Assembly: GCA_017440445.1 (NCBI GenBank)
Contig: JAFSHE010000328.1
Span: 1 to 9,693, forward strand
Length of the DNA: 9,693 nucleotides
Direction: 5' to 3'
Source of the DNA: Oscillospiraceae bacterium
GTDB taxonomy: Bacteria; Bacillota_A; Clostridia; Oscillospirales; Ruminococcaceae
Each line of letters starts with the position of its first letter. Within the stretch, counting starts at the first letter, position 1. The notes below the pieces were generated by a model, which searched no databases, was not told where the DNA came from, and was given only the letters and a program-made list of their open reading frames with translations. This document shows, one piece after another, positions 1-8,154 of this stretch. The position numbers and the translations under genes were made by a program.

Positions 1-1134
1 AGCTTTCCACGGATCTTCTTTCTTTTCAGGTGCTTTACTCTCCGTAGGTGTGGGCTGTGGTATCGGGGTAGGCAGTTCCGGTTTCGGCTCGGTGGGCTTT
101 GCAGAAGATGCGTTAAGCATATCAAGCTGTGCCTGCCGTCTTGCTCGTCGGGCTGCAAAGAACTTCTCCACCTGTTCCGCAGCAGCTTTCCTCCTTGCGG
201 TTTCACTCTTTTCTGTGATAGTATTAGGCTCGGCAGATTGTTTCAGCTTTGTCGGTGCGGTGACTGTCTGTGTCGGCTTCGGCTCGGTCTTTGGAACAAC
301 AGGCTTCGGCGGTTCGATAAGCATATCGGGAGTGACATTCGCCGCTGACAGCTTTTCTTGTATCTCTGCTATCTGCTCGGTGATACGTTCGGGGGTGAAG
401 TCTGCGCCCAAAGTGTCGGCTCTTGTAAACTTCTGTTGACCGTCACCTGATAGTCTGAATTTCAACTTGACCTTATTGCTCGGCTTATACACATATTCAA
501 TACCGCACTCACTGCACTTTTCAAGAAAGTCCTTGAAGTCATGGCTGTAAAGCATGACCTCTGCAATACGGACACGGAGCTTTTCTTTCCACGACTTGCC
601 CTCTTTCTGCATATCCCTCTCAAAGTGAGATACCCCATGTCCCTTTTCAGGCTCGGAGATAACAGATATGCCGTGTTCGGTGCATATCTCGTCCGATAAT
701 TGCCTGAGTTCTGCCCACGCACGTTCAGTCTTTTTACCCTGATTATGCTCGGTGGTGAAGCTCAGTCCGTTATACAGATTGGTATTATTGAAGATGATGT
801 GTGTATGGATATGCTGGCGGTCGCTGTGAACGGCAAGCACATACTGATAATCACCTTTAAGATAGCGGTCACAAAGTTCTTCACCGATCTGCATAGCCTG
901 TTCAGGTGTAACTTCACCGGGAGCAAAGCTCTGTATCAGGTGGTATGCAAGGATTTTTGTTCGCCCTGTTCCTCTGTCTCGGACAGCTCGGAAATCTTCG
1001 CTTGCCCCTGCGCTGTCGGCTCTGCAAGCATAAGAACTGACATATACGCCGTTGACGGTCTTATCTCCGTCTGTGATGTAAGCGATTGCCGCGCCGACTG
1101 TTGCTTTGATGCTATGGATAGAAGTAACCGCCAA
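1..1134 (-). CDS. MOBP-type relaxase (MobA/VirD2-like), C-terminus beyond the left edge
   Basis: DNA-nicking relaxase that would cut and covalently hold the transferred strand at the element's oriT. The frame is open for 378 codons to the left edge. The only plausible start is TTG at 1134-1132: an in-frame TGA lies at 1170-1168, AGGAG sits 10 bases upstream, and the resulting N-terminus MAVTSIHSIKA is the usual one for this family. A later ATG start (residue 81) would lose motif I. Visible motifs are AYITDGDKT (residues 18-26, Y19 the likely nucleophile), H65 in AYHLIQSF, and the metal-binding histidine motif HSDRQHIHTH at 103-112 followed by FNN. Around 140-190 is the GVSHFERDMQKEGKSWKEK block common in these relaxases. 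From about residue 270 the protein is proline- and lysine-rich, with a charged helical stretch, and looks like a linker. The start lies inside the mobC frame. Confidence 0.93.
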   Translation of the reverse strand, partial: MAVTSIHSIKATVGAAIAYITDGDKTVNGVYVSSYACRADSAGASEDFRAVRDRGTGRTKILAYHLIQSFAPGEVTPEQAMQIGEELCDRYLKGDYQYVLAVHSDRQHIHTHIIFNNTNLYNGLSFTTEHNQGKKTERAWAELRQLSDEICTEHGISVISEPEKGHGVSHFERDMQKEGKSWKEKLRVRIAEVMLYSHDFKDFLEKCSECGIEYVYKPSNKVKLKFRLSGDGQQKFTRADTLGADFTPERITEQIAEIQEKLSAANVTPDMLIEPPKPVVPKTEPKPTQTVTAPTKLKQSAEPNTITEKSETARRKAAAEQVEKFFAARRARRQAQLDMLNASSAKPTEPKPELPTPIPQPTPTESKAPEKKEDPWKA

Positions 1135-1607
1135 ATCTCTCCGACTCCTTTCTTTATTTCGGTCATATCATCTGCGTAAAAGTTACCTGTGCTGTGCAGG
1201 CGGACAGCTATCTGATTGATGTTCGTGCCGATGCGTTTCATAGCCTTGTTGACCTCGGCAAGTCCACCGCTGTCGGGAGCAAGGTCAAACCTCGCACGAA
1301 CGCAGTCACGGATATACTCAGTTTTGTTTTTGTACCCGTACTGATCGCACTTCGCAAGTATATCCTGCATTTCGGATTCCGTGAAGCGTACATTGAGCGT
1401 GTAGGACTTCTTTTCTTTCTTACGTTTCAGGTACTTGCGTTCATCATCGGTAAGTTCGCCCTCAGACTTGTGTGCAAGGGTATCGTCAAGCTCGGACTGC
1501 ACCTCTTTGTCCAGGGCGTAGTTGATAGCTCCATCATAGCTCATGCCTGAGTTTTCAAAAAACTTTTGCTTGCGTGGTCTGCCACGCTTTTTCTTTTCGG
1601 TATCCAT
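936..1607 (-). CDS. mobC: MobC-like relaxosome accessory protein
   Basis: DNA-binding helper that binds oriT and recruits the relaxase. The N-terminus is basic, with an AT-hook-like KKRGRPRKQK at residues 6-15. A ribbon-helix-helix-like segment (YTLNVRFTESEMQDIL onward, about 69-105) follows. The MobC signature EVNKAMKRIGTNINQIAVRLHSTG is at about 118-141. The ATG at 1607 has AAAGGAG at 1623-1617, eight bases upstream. The frame runs 223 codons to a stop at 936, but homology-like sequence ends near residue 168. The last 66 codons overlap the relaxase start region in another frame and have a biased composition. MobC proteins usually end near where the relaxase begins, so this tail may be the result of stop-codon loss rather than a real domain. 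Family assignment is confident; the true C-terminus is less so. Confidence 0.88.
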   Translation of the reverse strand: MDTEKKKRGRPRKQKFFENSGMSYDGAINYALDKEVQSELDDTLAHKSEGELTDDERKYLKRKKEKKSYTLNVRFTESEMQDILAKCDQYGYKNKTEYIRDCVRARFDLAPDSGGLAEVNKAMKRIGTNINQIAVRLHSTGNFYADDMTEIKKGVGEIWRLLLSIASKQQSARQSLTSQTEIRPSTAYMSVLMLAEPTAQGQAKISELSETEEQGEQKSLHTT

Positions 1608-1631
1608 AGTGGTGTCTCCTTTATCTCTATT

Positions 1632-1892
1632 TCGGCGTCAGCCGATTTTCTATGACCGCTGTGCGGTCTTTTTTCGGGGCTTGGGGTGTCCCCAACAAGC
1701 AGATGTATTTTCGTCCGTGTGCGGCGCAAAATACAATGCTTGCTATTTTTGATGCGCTGTCGCGCAGTTTTCTGCCTGCTGTATCTCTGTATCTCGCAGG
1801 CTTTCGCTGTTCCGTCAGCGAATTTGGAGCTATGCGACTTATCATCTCCGCCGCATTGGTCGGCGGTCATACTCGCTCACGCTCCTGCGTGA
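1632..1892. repeat. Cluster of eight short hairpins, candidate oriT core
   Basis: Perfect inverted repeats follow one another: 1632-1645 (TCGGC, loop GTCA), 1654-1668 (GACCGC, loop TGT, then six T), 1681-1695 (TTGGGG, loop TGT), 1753-1766 (TGCGC, loop TGTC), 1774-1801 (GCCTGC, 16-base loop), 1803-1822 (TTCGCTG, loop TTCCGT), 1848-1866 (CCGCCG, loop CATTGGT) and 1877-1892 (TCACGC, loop TCCT). The 16-base loop of the fifth is exactly two copies of TGTATCTC. The cluster lies directly upstream of mobC and the relaxase, the usual place for a transfer origin. On the minus strand the 1848-1866 stem is followed five bases later by ATAAGTCGCATAGC, the layout expected of a stem next to a nick site. The nick position is a guess. 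Open frames crossing this stretch have no ribosome site and are not accepted as genes. Confidence 0.6.
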
Positions 1893-2211
1893 TGCTCTCA
1901 ATCATCATCGGTGTCAATATTCTAAACTGGTACGGCGCAGTTATCGTGCTGGGAGTGCGGCAATCTGGTGAAAATCCTTCTCAATAGTTATTACCAAAAT
2001 AATCACGGCTTCGTTAAGCATAGTCTGCGAAATCTTTTACTGAATTTTTTATAGCCTGTTTGTGCATAACGGAGAATATCTCGATGGTACTTAACGAATG
2101 GCTGAAAATATTGGTATTGATATGTAGGAGAGCGTTATTCTCCTGCGGTCACTGGCTGTAAGAGTGCCGCCATTTTACACTGGGGAATTTTGAAAATTTA
2201 CTCAAAGTTCA
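1893..2211. other. Non-coding spacer with scattered inverted repeats
   Basis: No frame here has both a start with a ribosome site and coding-like sequence. Inverted repeats are visible: TTCGTTAAG (2010-2018) with its exact reverse complement CTTAACGAA (2090-2098), 71 bases apart; GAGA-ATA-TCTC at 2072-2082; AGGAGA and TCTCCT around a seven-base loop (2126-2144); and the 13-base palindrome AATTTTGAAAATT (2186-2198), just upstream of the first rightward promoter. These may be relaxosome or regulator sites, or part of a larger oriT, but nothing in the sequence assigns them a role. Confidence 0.45.
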
Positions 2212-2212
2212 T

Positions 2213-2263
2213 GCGCACTGCGAATAGACAAACGCTTTCGATGCGCGCTATAATATTACCGTG
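2213..2263 (+). promoter_or_regulatory. Promoter P1 with conserved operator-like blocks
   Basis: The -35 box is TAGACA (2225-2230), followed by an 18-base spacer and a perfect TATAAT (2249-2254). Transcription would start near 2261, about 50 bases before the 103-residue gene. The region shares blocks at identical spacing with the promoter at 2705-2755: GCGCA, five bases, AATrGACAAAC, eight bases, TGCGCGCTATAAT, r, TTA, two pyrimidines, GTG. The GCGCA and TGCGC blocks are reverse complements flanking the -35 region and could be half-sites for one regulator. Confidence 0.8.
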
Positions 2264-2309
2264 GGGTATGTGAGTATCCTACGATACCAAATGAAGTGAG
2301 GTGAAATGA

Positions 2310-2621
2310 ATGCGTGGAAATCTGAACGACAACCAGGCTAAGATTGACAACGCTGATAAGGCTGTGAGAGCTGCCCTTGAACGTAAGCGTAAGATCATTA
2401 TGCAAAGCAAGCAGATCGCTTACGATATGCTCTCTGAGCTTTACGGCTTGGAAGGACAGGAGCTTGTCGATACTGTGACAACGGAGCATACTCTTATCAG
2501 TAAGCTGACTGCAAGCGGTATGACCTATGAGCAGATCGGTGAGCTGGCTGACGATAGCTCTGCCGAGAAGTACGGCAAGCAGATGAGCTTTTCTGAAAGT
2601 AATCATTCCTACTCGGAGTAA
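2310..2621 (+). CDS. Small charged helical protein of unknown function
   Basis: A 103-residue protein that I do not recognise. ATG at 2310 has GTGAGGTG at 2296-2303, six bases upstream; an ATG four bases earlier is in another frame. It sits under promoter P1 and is the first rightward gene of the element. The N-terminal half is strongly helical and charged (KIDNADKAVRAALERKRK, residues 11-28). The segment LISKLTASGMTYEQIGELADD (about residues 60-80) resembles the helix-turn-helix style of 'GMTYxxIxxLL' found in small DNA-binding proteins. The last residues SYSE, and the DNA coding for them, recur inside the TnpW-like gene downstream. It has no signal peptide, membrane segment or cysteine cluster. 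A role in controlling the element or helping the recombinase or relaxosome is possible but only inferred from position. Confidence 0.8.
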   Translation: MRGNLNDNQAKIDNADKAVRAALERKRKIIMQSKQIAYDMLSELYGLEGQELVDTVTTEHTLISKLTASGMTYEQIGELADDSSAEKYGKQMSFSESNHSYSE

Positions 2622-2704
2622 CATATATTCCGACAACAAAACGATTGTAGCCGTACCGTCCGAAACAGTGTCCTACGCGCACAAATCAGAGACAAAAAGT
2701 TTGG
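2622..2704. other. Short spacer, no gene or terminator seen
   Basis: Between the 103-residue gene and promoter P2 there is no clear intrinsic terminator, so transcripts from P1 may continue into the tnpW and recombinase region. Confidence 0.4.
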
Positions 2705-2755
2705 GCGCAATACCAATGGACAAACCTCGGCGGTGCGCGCTATAATGTTATTGTG
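2705..2755 (+). promoter_or_regulatory. Promoter P2, near copy of P1
   Basis: The -35 box TGGACA (2717-2722), 18-base spacer and TATAAT (2741-2746) match P1 in spacing and in the flanking GCGCA, GACAAAC and TGCGCGC blocks. The transcript would begin near 2753 and open with a small hairpin (TGCAGG 2754-2759, CCTGCA 2768-2773). It drives the TnpW-like gene starting at 2824. Confidence 0.8.
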
Positions 2756-2823
2756 CAGGAGTAACGCCCTGCAACATCAGCTATGCGTGTAGAGATAGAT
2801 AATCGCAAGCGGAAAGGAGACAA

Positions 2824-2997
2824 TTGAAAGAGACAACTACTACCATAGAGAAAGAGAAGGTAGACTGCTCCTATTCGGAGTACCGTATCGGTCTGACAAC
2901 TTATCGTGTCAAGATCAGTTTCAATTCAGATACAGATGAAAGTCTGGAAGATATTATCAACCGGCTTATCGCCCGTGAGATAGAAAAGTCTGCGTGA
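2824..2997 (+). CDS. TnpW-family small transposon protein, TTG start
   Basis: A 57-residue protein. The TTG at 2824 is the only usable start after an in-frame TAA at 2800-2802, and AAAGGAG (2813-2819) lies four bases before it. After a short polar N-terminus come YRIGLTTYRVKISFNSDTDES and a closing helix LEDIINRLIAREIEK. This pattern of 'RIG-TTY-V-V-F' plus a terminal 'ED-I-RLI--E' helix is that of the TnpW family found beside serine recombinases in Tn4451-like elements. The biochemical role of TnpW proteins is not well established; an accessory or regulatory role in excision is inferred from this consistent pairing. It lies under promoter P2 and is separated from the recombinase by a hairpin. 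Family assignment is from memory of its sequence pattern. Confidence 0.75.
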   Translation: MKETTTTIEKEKVDCSYSEYRIGLTTYRVKISFNSDTDESLEDIINRLIAREIEKSA

Positions 2998-3003
2998 ACA
3001 GAT

Positions 3004-4733
<1,730 letters not shown>

Positions 4734-4790
4734 CAATTAAGACCTGAGATAGTTCTATATGTGTACTCGCCTTTTCGCCAAGGGGTCAAC
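4734..4790. other. Probable right-end junction region of the element
   Basis: The 57 bases between the recombinase hairpin and the zinc-ribbon gene hold no gene. A large serine recombinase normally lies within a hundred or so bases of one attachment site, so the crossover is expected here. Small dyads are seen (ATAG-TT-CTAT near 4750-4760 and CCTTTTCGCCAAGG at 4770-4783) but none is compelling. No tRNA gene is present, so this is not a tRNA-targeted insertion. Confidence 0.4.
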
Positions 4791-5102
4791 TTATGTATTA
4801 GCCAGTACATCAGGTGAGGTAAATGCTAAAATAATCATTGCAAGCGCTATTATCGCAACAGTTGCTGCAACACCAAGTATCAGTGCTTTTTCAAATTTGC
4901 TTTTTTGAGGCTGCGGATTGATTTCATCCATCCTCTCATTGATGATATCTGTAATGGTTTCATTGATGTCTTCGCTTGTCTTTGAGTTTGGGAGATCAAC
5001 AATAAAATGCTGACCACAGTAGTCACACTTTATTTCTGCACTGCTGCTGTCTACATCAAGACCTGCTCCACAGCTGGGGCATTGGTAATGCTTAAGCTCC
5101 AT
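4791..5102 (-). CDS. Small zinc-ribbon protein with one C-terminal membrane helix
   Basis: A 103-residue protein of unknown role. CPSCG (C8, C11) and CDYCG (C26, C29) form a four-cysteine zinc ribbon at the N-terminus. A polar linker follows, then one hydrophobic helix at about residues 74-94 and a nine-residue tail. With no signal peptide, the ribbon is probably cytoplasmic and the protein tail-anchored. ATG at 5102 comes 10 bases after the argF stop, with GAGG in the gap, so it is probably the last gene of the arginine operon and coupled to argF. It is the gene directly next to the mobile element. Related zinc-ribbon membrane proteins often carry more sequence after the helix, so its 3' end may have been cut and replaced by the insertion. 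That is inference. Confidence 0.85.
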   Translation of the reverse strand: MELKHYQCPSCGAGLDVDSSSAEIKCDYCGQHFIVDLPNSKTSEDINETITDIINERMDEINPQPQKSKFEKALILGVAATVAIIALAMIILAFTSPDVLANT

Positions 5103-5112
5103 TTTTTACCTC

Positions 5113-6024
5113 TTACTTTTCACCCATAAGACGTACCATAACAGCCTTCTGTGCGTGGAGTCTGTTTTCAGCCTCGTCGAATATCTCAGCAGCATGAGCC
5201 TCAAATACCTTAGCAGTGATCTCCTCCTCACGGTGAGCAGGGAGGCAGTGCTGAACCATTGCGTCGCTCTTTGCAACAGCCATAACAGCATCGTTGATCT
5301 GGTATTTGCCCTCGAATACAGCACGGCGCTTTTCGGACTCGCCCTCCTGACCCATGGAAGCCCATACGTCAGTGAACAGAACATCAGCATCAGCAGCAGC
5401 CTCAAGAGGATCGGAAACCAGCTTGAAGTTGGGGTACTGCTTAGCAAAATCCAGTACCTTCTGGTCGGGATGATAGCCCTCGGGGCAGGCAAGGGAAACA
5501 TCCATACCTACCTTCAGACAGCCAACAGTGAGAGAGTTTGCCATGTTGTTTCCGTCACCAATGTAGCACATTTTCAGACCATCAAGCTTGCCCTTGTATT
5601 CACGAACTGTCTGCAGGTCAGCGAGTATCTGACAGGGATGACAGAAGTCAGTCAGACCGTTGATGATCGGGATATTACCGAATTCAGCGAGATCCTCGAC
5701 CTCTTTCTGCTCAAAGGTACGGATCATGATACCGTTTATGTAGCGGGAGAGAACACGTGCAGTATCCTGAACAGGCTCTCCACGACCGATCTGCAGGTCC
5801 TTGGAAGACAGGAACAGCGCATTACCGCCAAGCTGATACATACCTGCCTCAAAAGAAACACGTGTACGTGTGGAGGACTTCTGGAAGATCATACCGAGCG
5901 TCATGCCCTTTAAAAGGTGATGGGGAATACCGTGTTTCTGCTCATACTTGAGCTGATCTGCAAGGTTGAGGATGTCGATTATCTCCTCTGTGCTGAGGTC
6001 CAGCATTTTAAGTAAGTGATTCAT
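5113..6024 (-). CDS. argF: Ornithine carbamoyltransferase
   Basis: Cytoplasmic enzyme that joins carbamoyl phosphate to ornithine to give citrulline, the sixth step of arginine synthesis. At 303 residues it is of normal length. The carbamoyl-phosphate loop STRTR is at residues 51-55, HPCQ at 129-132, the ornithine-side DVWASMG follows around 220, and HCLPAHR is at 259-265. ATG at 6024 has AAAGGA about 10 bases upstream, 24 bases after the stop of the preceding membrane-protein gene. The zinc-ribbon gene follows 10 bases after its stop. The biosynthetic (argF) rather than catabolic (arcB) assignment rests on its operon with argJ, argB and argD; no arcA or arcC is near. All catalytic motifs are intact. 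Confidence 0.97.
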   Translation of the reverse strand: MNHLLKMLDLSTEEIIDILNLADQLKYEQKHGIPHHLLKGMTLGMIFQKSSTRTRVSFEAGMYQLGGNALFLSSKDLQIGRGEPVQDTARVLSRYINGIMIRTFEQKEVEDLAEFGNIPIINGLTDFCHPCQILADLQTVREYKGKLDGLKMCYIGDGNNMANSLTVGCLKVGMDVSLACPEGYHPDQKVLDFAKQYPNFKLVSDPLEAAADADVLFTDVWASMGQEGESEKRRAVFEGKYQINDAVMAVAKSDAMVQHCLPAHREEEITAKVFEAHAAEIFDEAENRLHAQKAVMVRLMGEK

Positions 6025-6048
6025 TTGTATTATTTCCTTTCTGGATGA

Positions 6049-6984
6049 TTATTTTAAATATTCTAGCGGGATGTAGTCATATATGTGCTGCATTTTGCCG
6101 TTTTCAAGCAGGTCAACGGCGATAAGCTGTTGCTCAGTTCTTTTTCTCTGCAGCTTATTGAGTTTGAGTGTTAAAACCTCTCTGTAAAGCTGACGTGCGT
6201 CGTCAAATCTTCCTTGTTCTGCAAGCAGATCAGCTTTTAAGCCTGTCGAATAAAACTTGTCTGTTTCCTCCACTATCACTTCAGCAGCTCTGTCAAGCTC
6301 ATTTTTATAAAGAAAATAGCAATACAGTAGCCTGCGTATGACAGCTTTGCAGGCCTCTAGTTTACTACATTCCTCAAAAAGGGAAGAGGATTCGCTGTAA
6401 AGGCGGTCAAGCTTTTCCGCATCGTCAAGGTGTAAATATGTATGTATTGAAGAAACATAGTAATTCAGACGAAGTATCATTTCTGAATTTTCGTGCTGTT
6501 TGCTGTCATCAAAGCTGAACTGGGACAGATACTTTGCAGCCATATTGGGTTGTTGGATTTCTGCCGACCTGAAATGATTTGAAAGCAGGATTATGATAAG
6601 GTTTGTTAATTCTGTTTCCTTGTTGTAAGCTGCATGCTCATATCTTGCCAAAAGCTTATTCAGGTTTTCTTCTGACAGAAATCCGTTTTCGGAAAGCTCC
6701 TTTGAGCATTCCGCCAGTTCATCCTGATGTTCATTGATATGCGCACTCAGAATTATTATCAACACACCAATTACTAAACACGCAGGAATAGCGATCAACA
6801 AAGGGAAAAGCACATTAAATTTGAATATCAGTGCAAGAATAACTATAACAAAAGCAACAGGAATATACGCAAAAACTGTGTATATTAGAATTGCTTTAAG
6901 CAATTCCTGGATGAACTGAGCGGTACTTATTTGCTCATTGTTTTTACCGATTGAAATAGTAAAGGTTACATTACGCTTAGCCAT
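6049..6984 (-). CDS. Uncharacterised two-helix membrane protein with TPR-like tail, inside the arginine operon
   Basis: A 311-residue protein I do not recognise. A polar N-terminal segment (1-30) is followed by two hydrophobic helices (about 31-54 and 57-80) forming a hairpin in the membrane, so both ends probably face the cytoplasm. The remaining 230 residues are almost wholly helical. LKADLLAEQGRFDDARQLYR (249-268) fits the TPR consensus, and weaker copies may precede it, suggesting a protein-binding solenoid. Its ATG lies inside the last codons of argD: eight bases (6977-6984) are shared, and AGGA sits seven bases upstream, so translation is coupled to argD. It is followed 24 bases later by argF. 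The placement suggests a link to arginine enzymes, such as membrane tethering, or to amino-acid transport or sensing, but nothing in the sequence proves that. It could also be an unrelated hitch-hiker. Confidence 0.88.
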   Translation of the reverse strand: MAKRNVTFTISIGKNNEQISTAQFIQELLKAILIYTVFAYIPVAFVIVILALIFKFNVLFPLLIAIPACLVIGVLIIILSAHINEHQDELAECSKELSENGFLSEENLNKLLARYEHAAYNKETELTNLIIILLSNHFRSAEIQQPNMAAKYLSQFSFDDSKQHENSEMILRLNYYVSSIHTYLHLDDAEKLDRLYSESSSLFEECSKLEACKAVIRRLLYCYFLYKNELDRAAEVIVEETDKFYSTGLKADLLAEQGRFDDARQLYREVLTLKLNKLQRKRTEQQLIAVDLLENGKMQHIYDYIPLEYLK

Positions 6985-8143
6985 TCAGCAGTCCTATCAG
7001 GATATCAAGACCCTTGTCTATCTCCTCATAGCTTATCGTAAGGGGAGGGAGAAGTCTTACCTTTGTCTTGGCAGTAAGCAGCAGCAGCCCCTTGTCAAGT
7101 GCAGCCTTTACGATGTCGCCTGCTACCTTTGTCTTAAGCTGGATACCTATCATAAGACCCATTCCGTCTACCGAAACGACCTCGGGGCAGGAGAGGAGCT
7201 TTTCCTTGATATAAGCACCCTTCTTTGTAACCTCGTCAAGAAATCCTTCGGAGTTTACTGTTTTAAGAACTGCATTACCACCTGCGCAGGAGATAGGATT
7301 ACCACCGAATGTGGAGCCGTGAGTTCCTGCTGTAAGAACCTTTGCGCACTTTTCGCCTGCAAGGCATACACCGATAGGAACACCCCCTGCAAGACCCTTT
7401 GCGAGTGTTGTGAGGTCAGCCTTCTTTCCGTAATTGTCGCCTGCAAGGAACTTGCCTGTTCTTCCGACGCCTGTCTGTACTTCATCGGCGATGGTGAGAA
7501 CATCCTTTTCAGCACACAGCTTGTATATCTCCTCGACAAATGCGGGATCAAGAGGCATTACACCGCCCTCGCCCTGGATGTACTCGAACATTACTGCACA
7601 AACAGTATCATCAAGCTTTGCACGCAGATCGTCGATGTTGTTTGCTTCAACATAGATGAAGCCTTCAACAAAGGGGAAGAAGTAGTTGTGGAACACATCC
7701 TGTCCAGTTGCAGACAGTGTACACATAGTTCTGCCGTGGAAGGAGTTCACCAGTGTGATGATATTGTGACGCCCCTTGCCATACTTATCGAAACTGTATT
7801 TTCTTGCGATCTTTATAGCACATTCGTTAGCCTCTGCGCCGCTGTTACCAAAAAACATATCAGTATATCCTGCGGTCTCACAGAGTGCCTTGGCGAAATC
7901 AGCCTGAACTTTGGTGTAGTAGTAATTAGATGTATGCTGGATGCTGTGAGCCTGCTCGCAGACCGCCTTTACCCAGTCCTCGTTACAATAACCAAGGGAG
8001 TTTGTACCTATTCCGCTTCCGAAATCTATGTACTTCTTGCCGTTTTCATCGATAGCGATACGATCCTCACCCTTGTCAAGGACAAGATCATACCGTCCGT
8101 AGGATGGCATAACATATTTGTTGAATTGTTCTATTGTACTCAT
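6977..8143 (-). CDS. argD: Acetylornithine aminotransferase
   Basis: Pyridoxal-phosphate enzyme that converts N-acetylglutamate semialdehyde to N-acetylornithine using glutamate. It has 388 residues, the normal length for the class-III aminotransferase family. Visible sites are FGNSGAEANE (98-107, phosphate and ring binding), SFHGRT (134-139), EYIQGEGGV (187-195), DEVQTGVGRTG (220-230, with the ring-nitrogen aspartate), the Schiff-base lysine K249 in TLAKGLAGG, HGSTFGGNP (275-283) and the substrate arginine R363 in VRLLPPLT. ATG at 8143 lies 11 bases after the argB stop with GAGG in the gap. Its stop overlaps the start of the membrane-protein gene. The operon context favours acetylornithine over other substrates such as GABA or ornithine. 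Confidence 0.97.
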   Translation of the reverse strand: MSTIEQFNKYVMPSYGRYDLVLDKGEDRIAIDENGKKYIDFGSGIGTNSLGYCNEDWVKAVCEQAHSIQHTSNYYYTKVQADFAKALCETAGYTDMFFGNSGAEANECAIKIARKYSFDKYGKGRHNIITLVNSFHGRTMCTLSATGQDVFHNYFFPFVEGFIYVEANNIDDLRAKLDDTVCAVMFEYIQGEGGVMPLDPAFVEEIYKLCAEKDVLTIADEVQTGVGRTGKFLAGDNYGKKADLTTLAKGLAGGVPIGVCLAGEKCAKVLTAGTHGSTFGGNPISCAGGNAVLKTVNSEGFLDEVTKKGAYIKEKLLSCPEVVSVDGMGLMIGIQLKTKVAGDIVKAALDKGLLLLTAKTKVRLLPPLTISYEEIDKGLDILIGLLNG

Positions 8144-8154
8144 TTTGTTACCTC

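Noticed and set aside
462..722. 86-residue leftward open frame
   Set aside because: Lies out of frame within the relaxase, whose own frame shows clear family motifs.
1654..1674. Rightward intrinsic terminator (stem plus six T)
   Set aside because: It has the right form, but no rightward gene lies before it; it is better treated as one of the oriT hairpins, though it might stop antisense transcripts.
1652..1987. 111-residue open frame rightward across the hairpin cluster
   Set aside because: No ribosome site before its ATG, and it is built over a chain of inverted repeats, which better explains any conservation.
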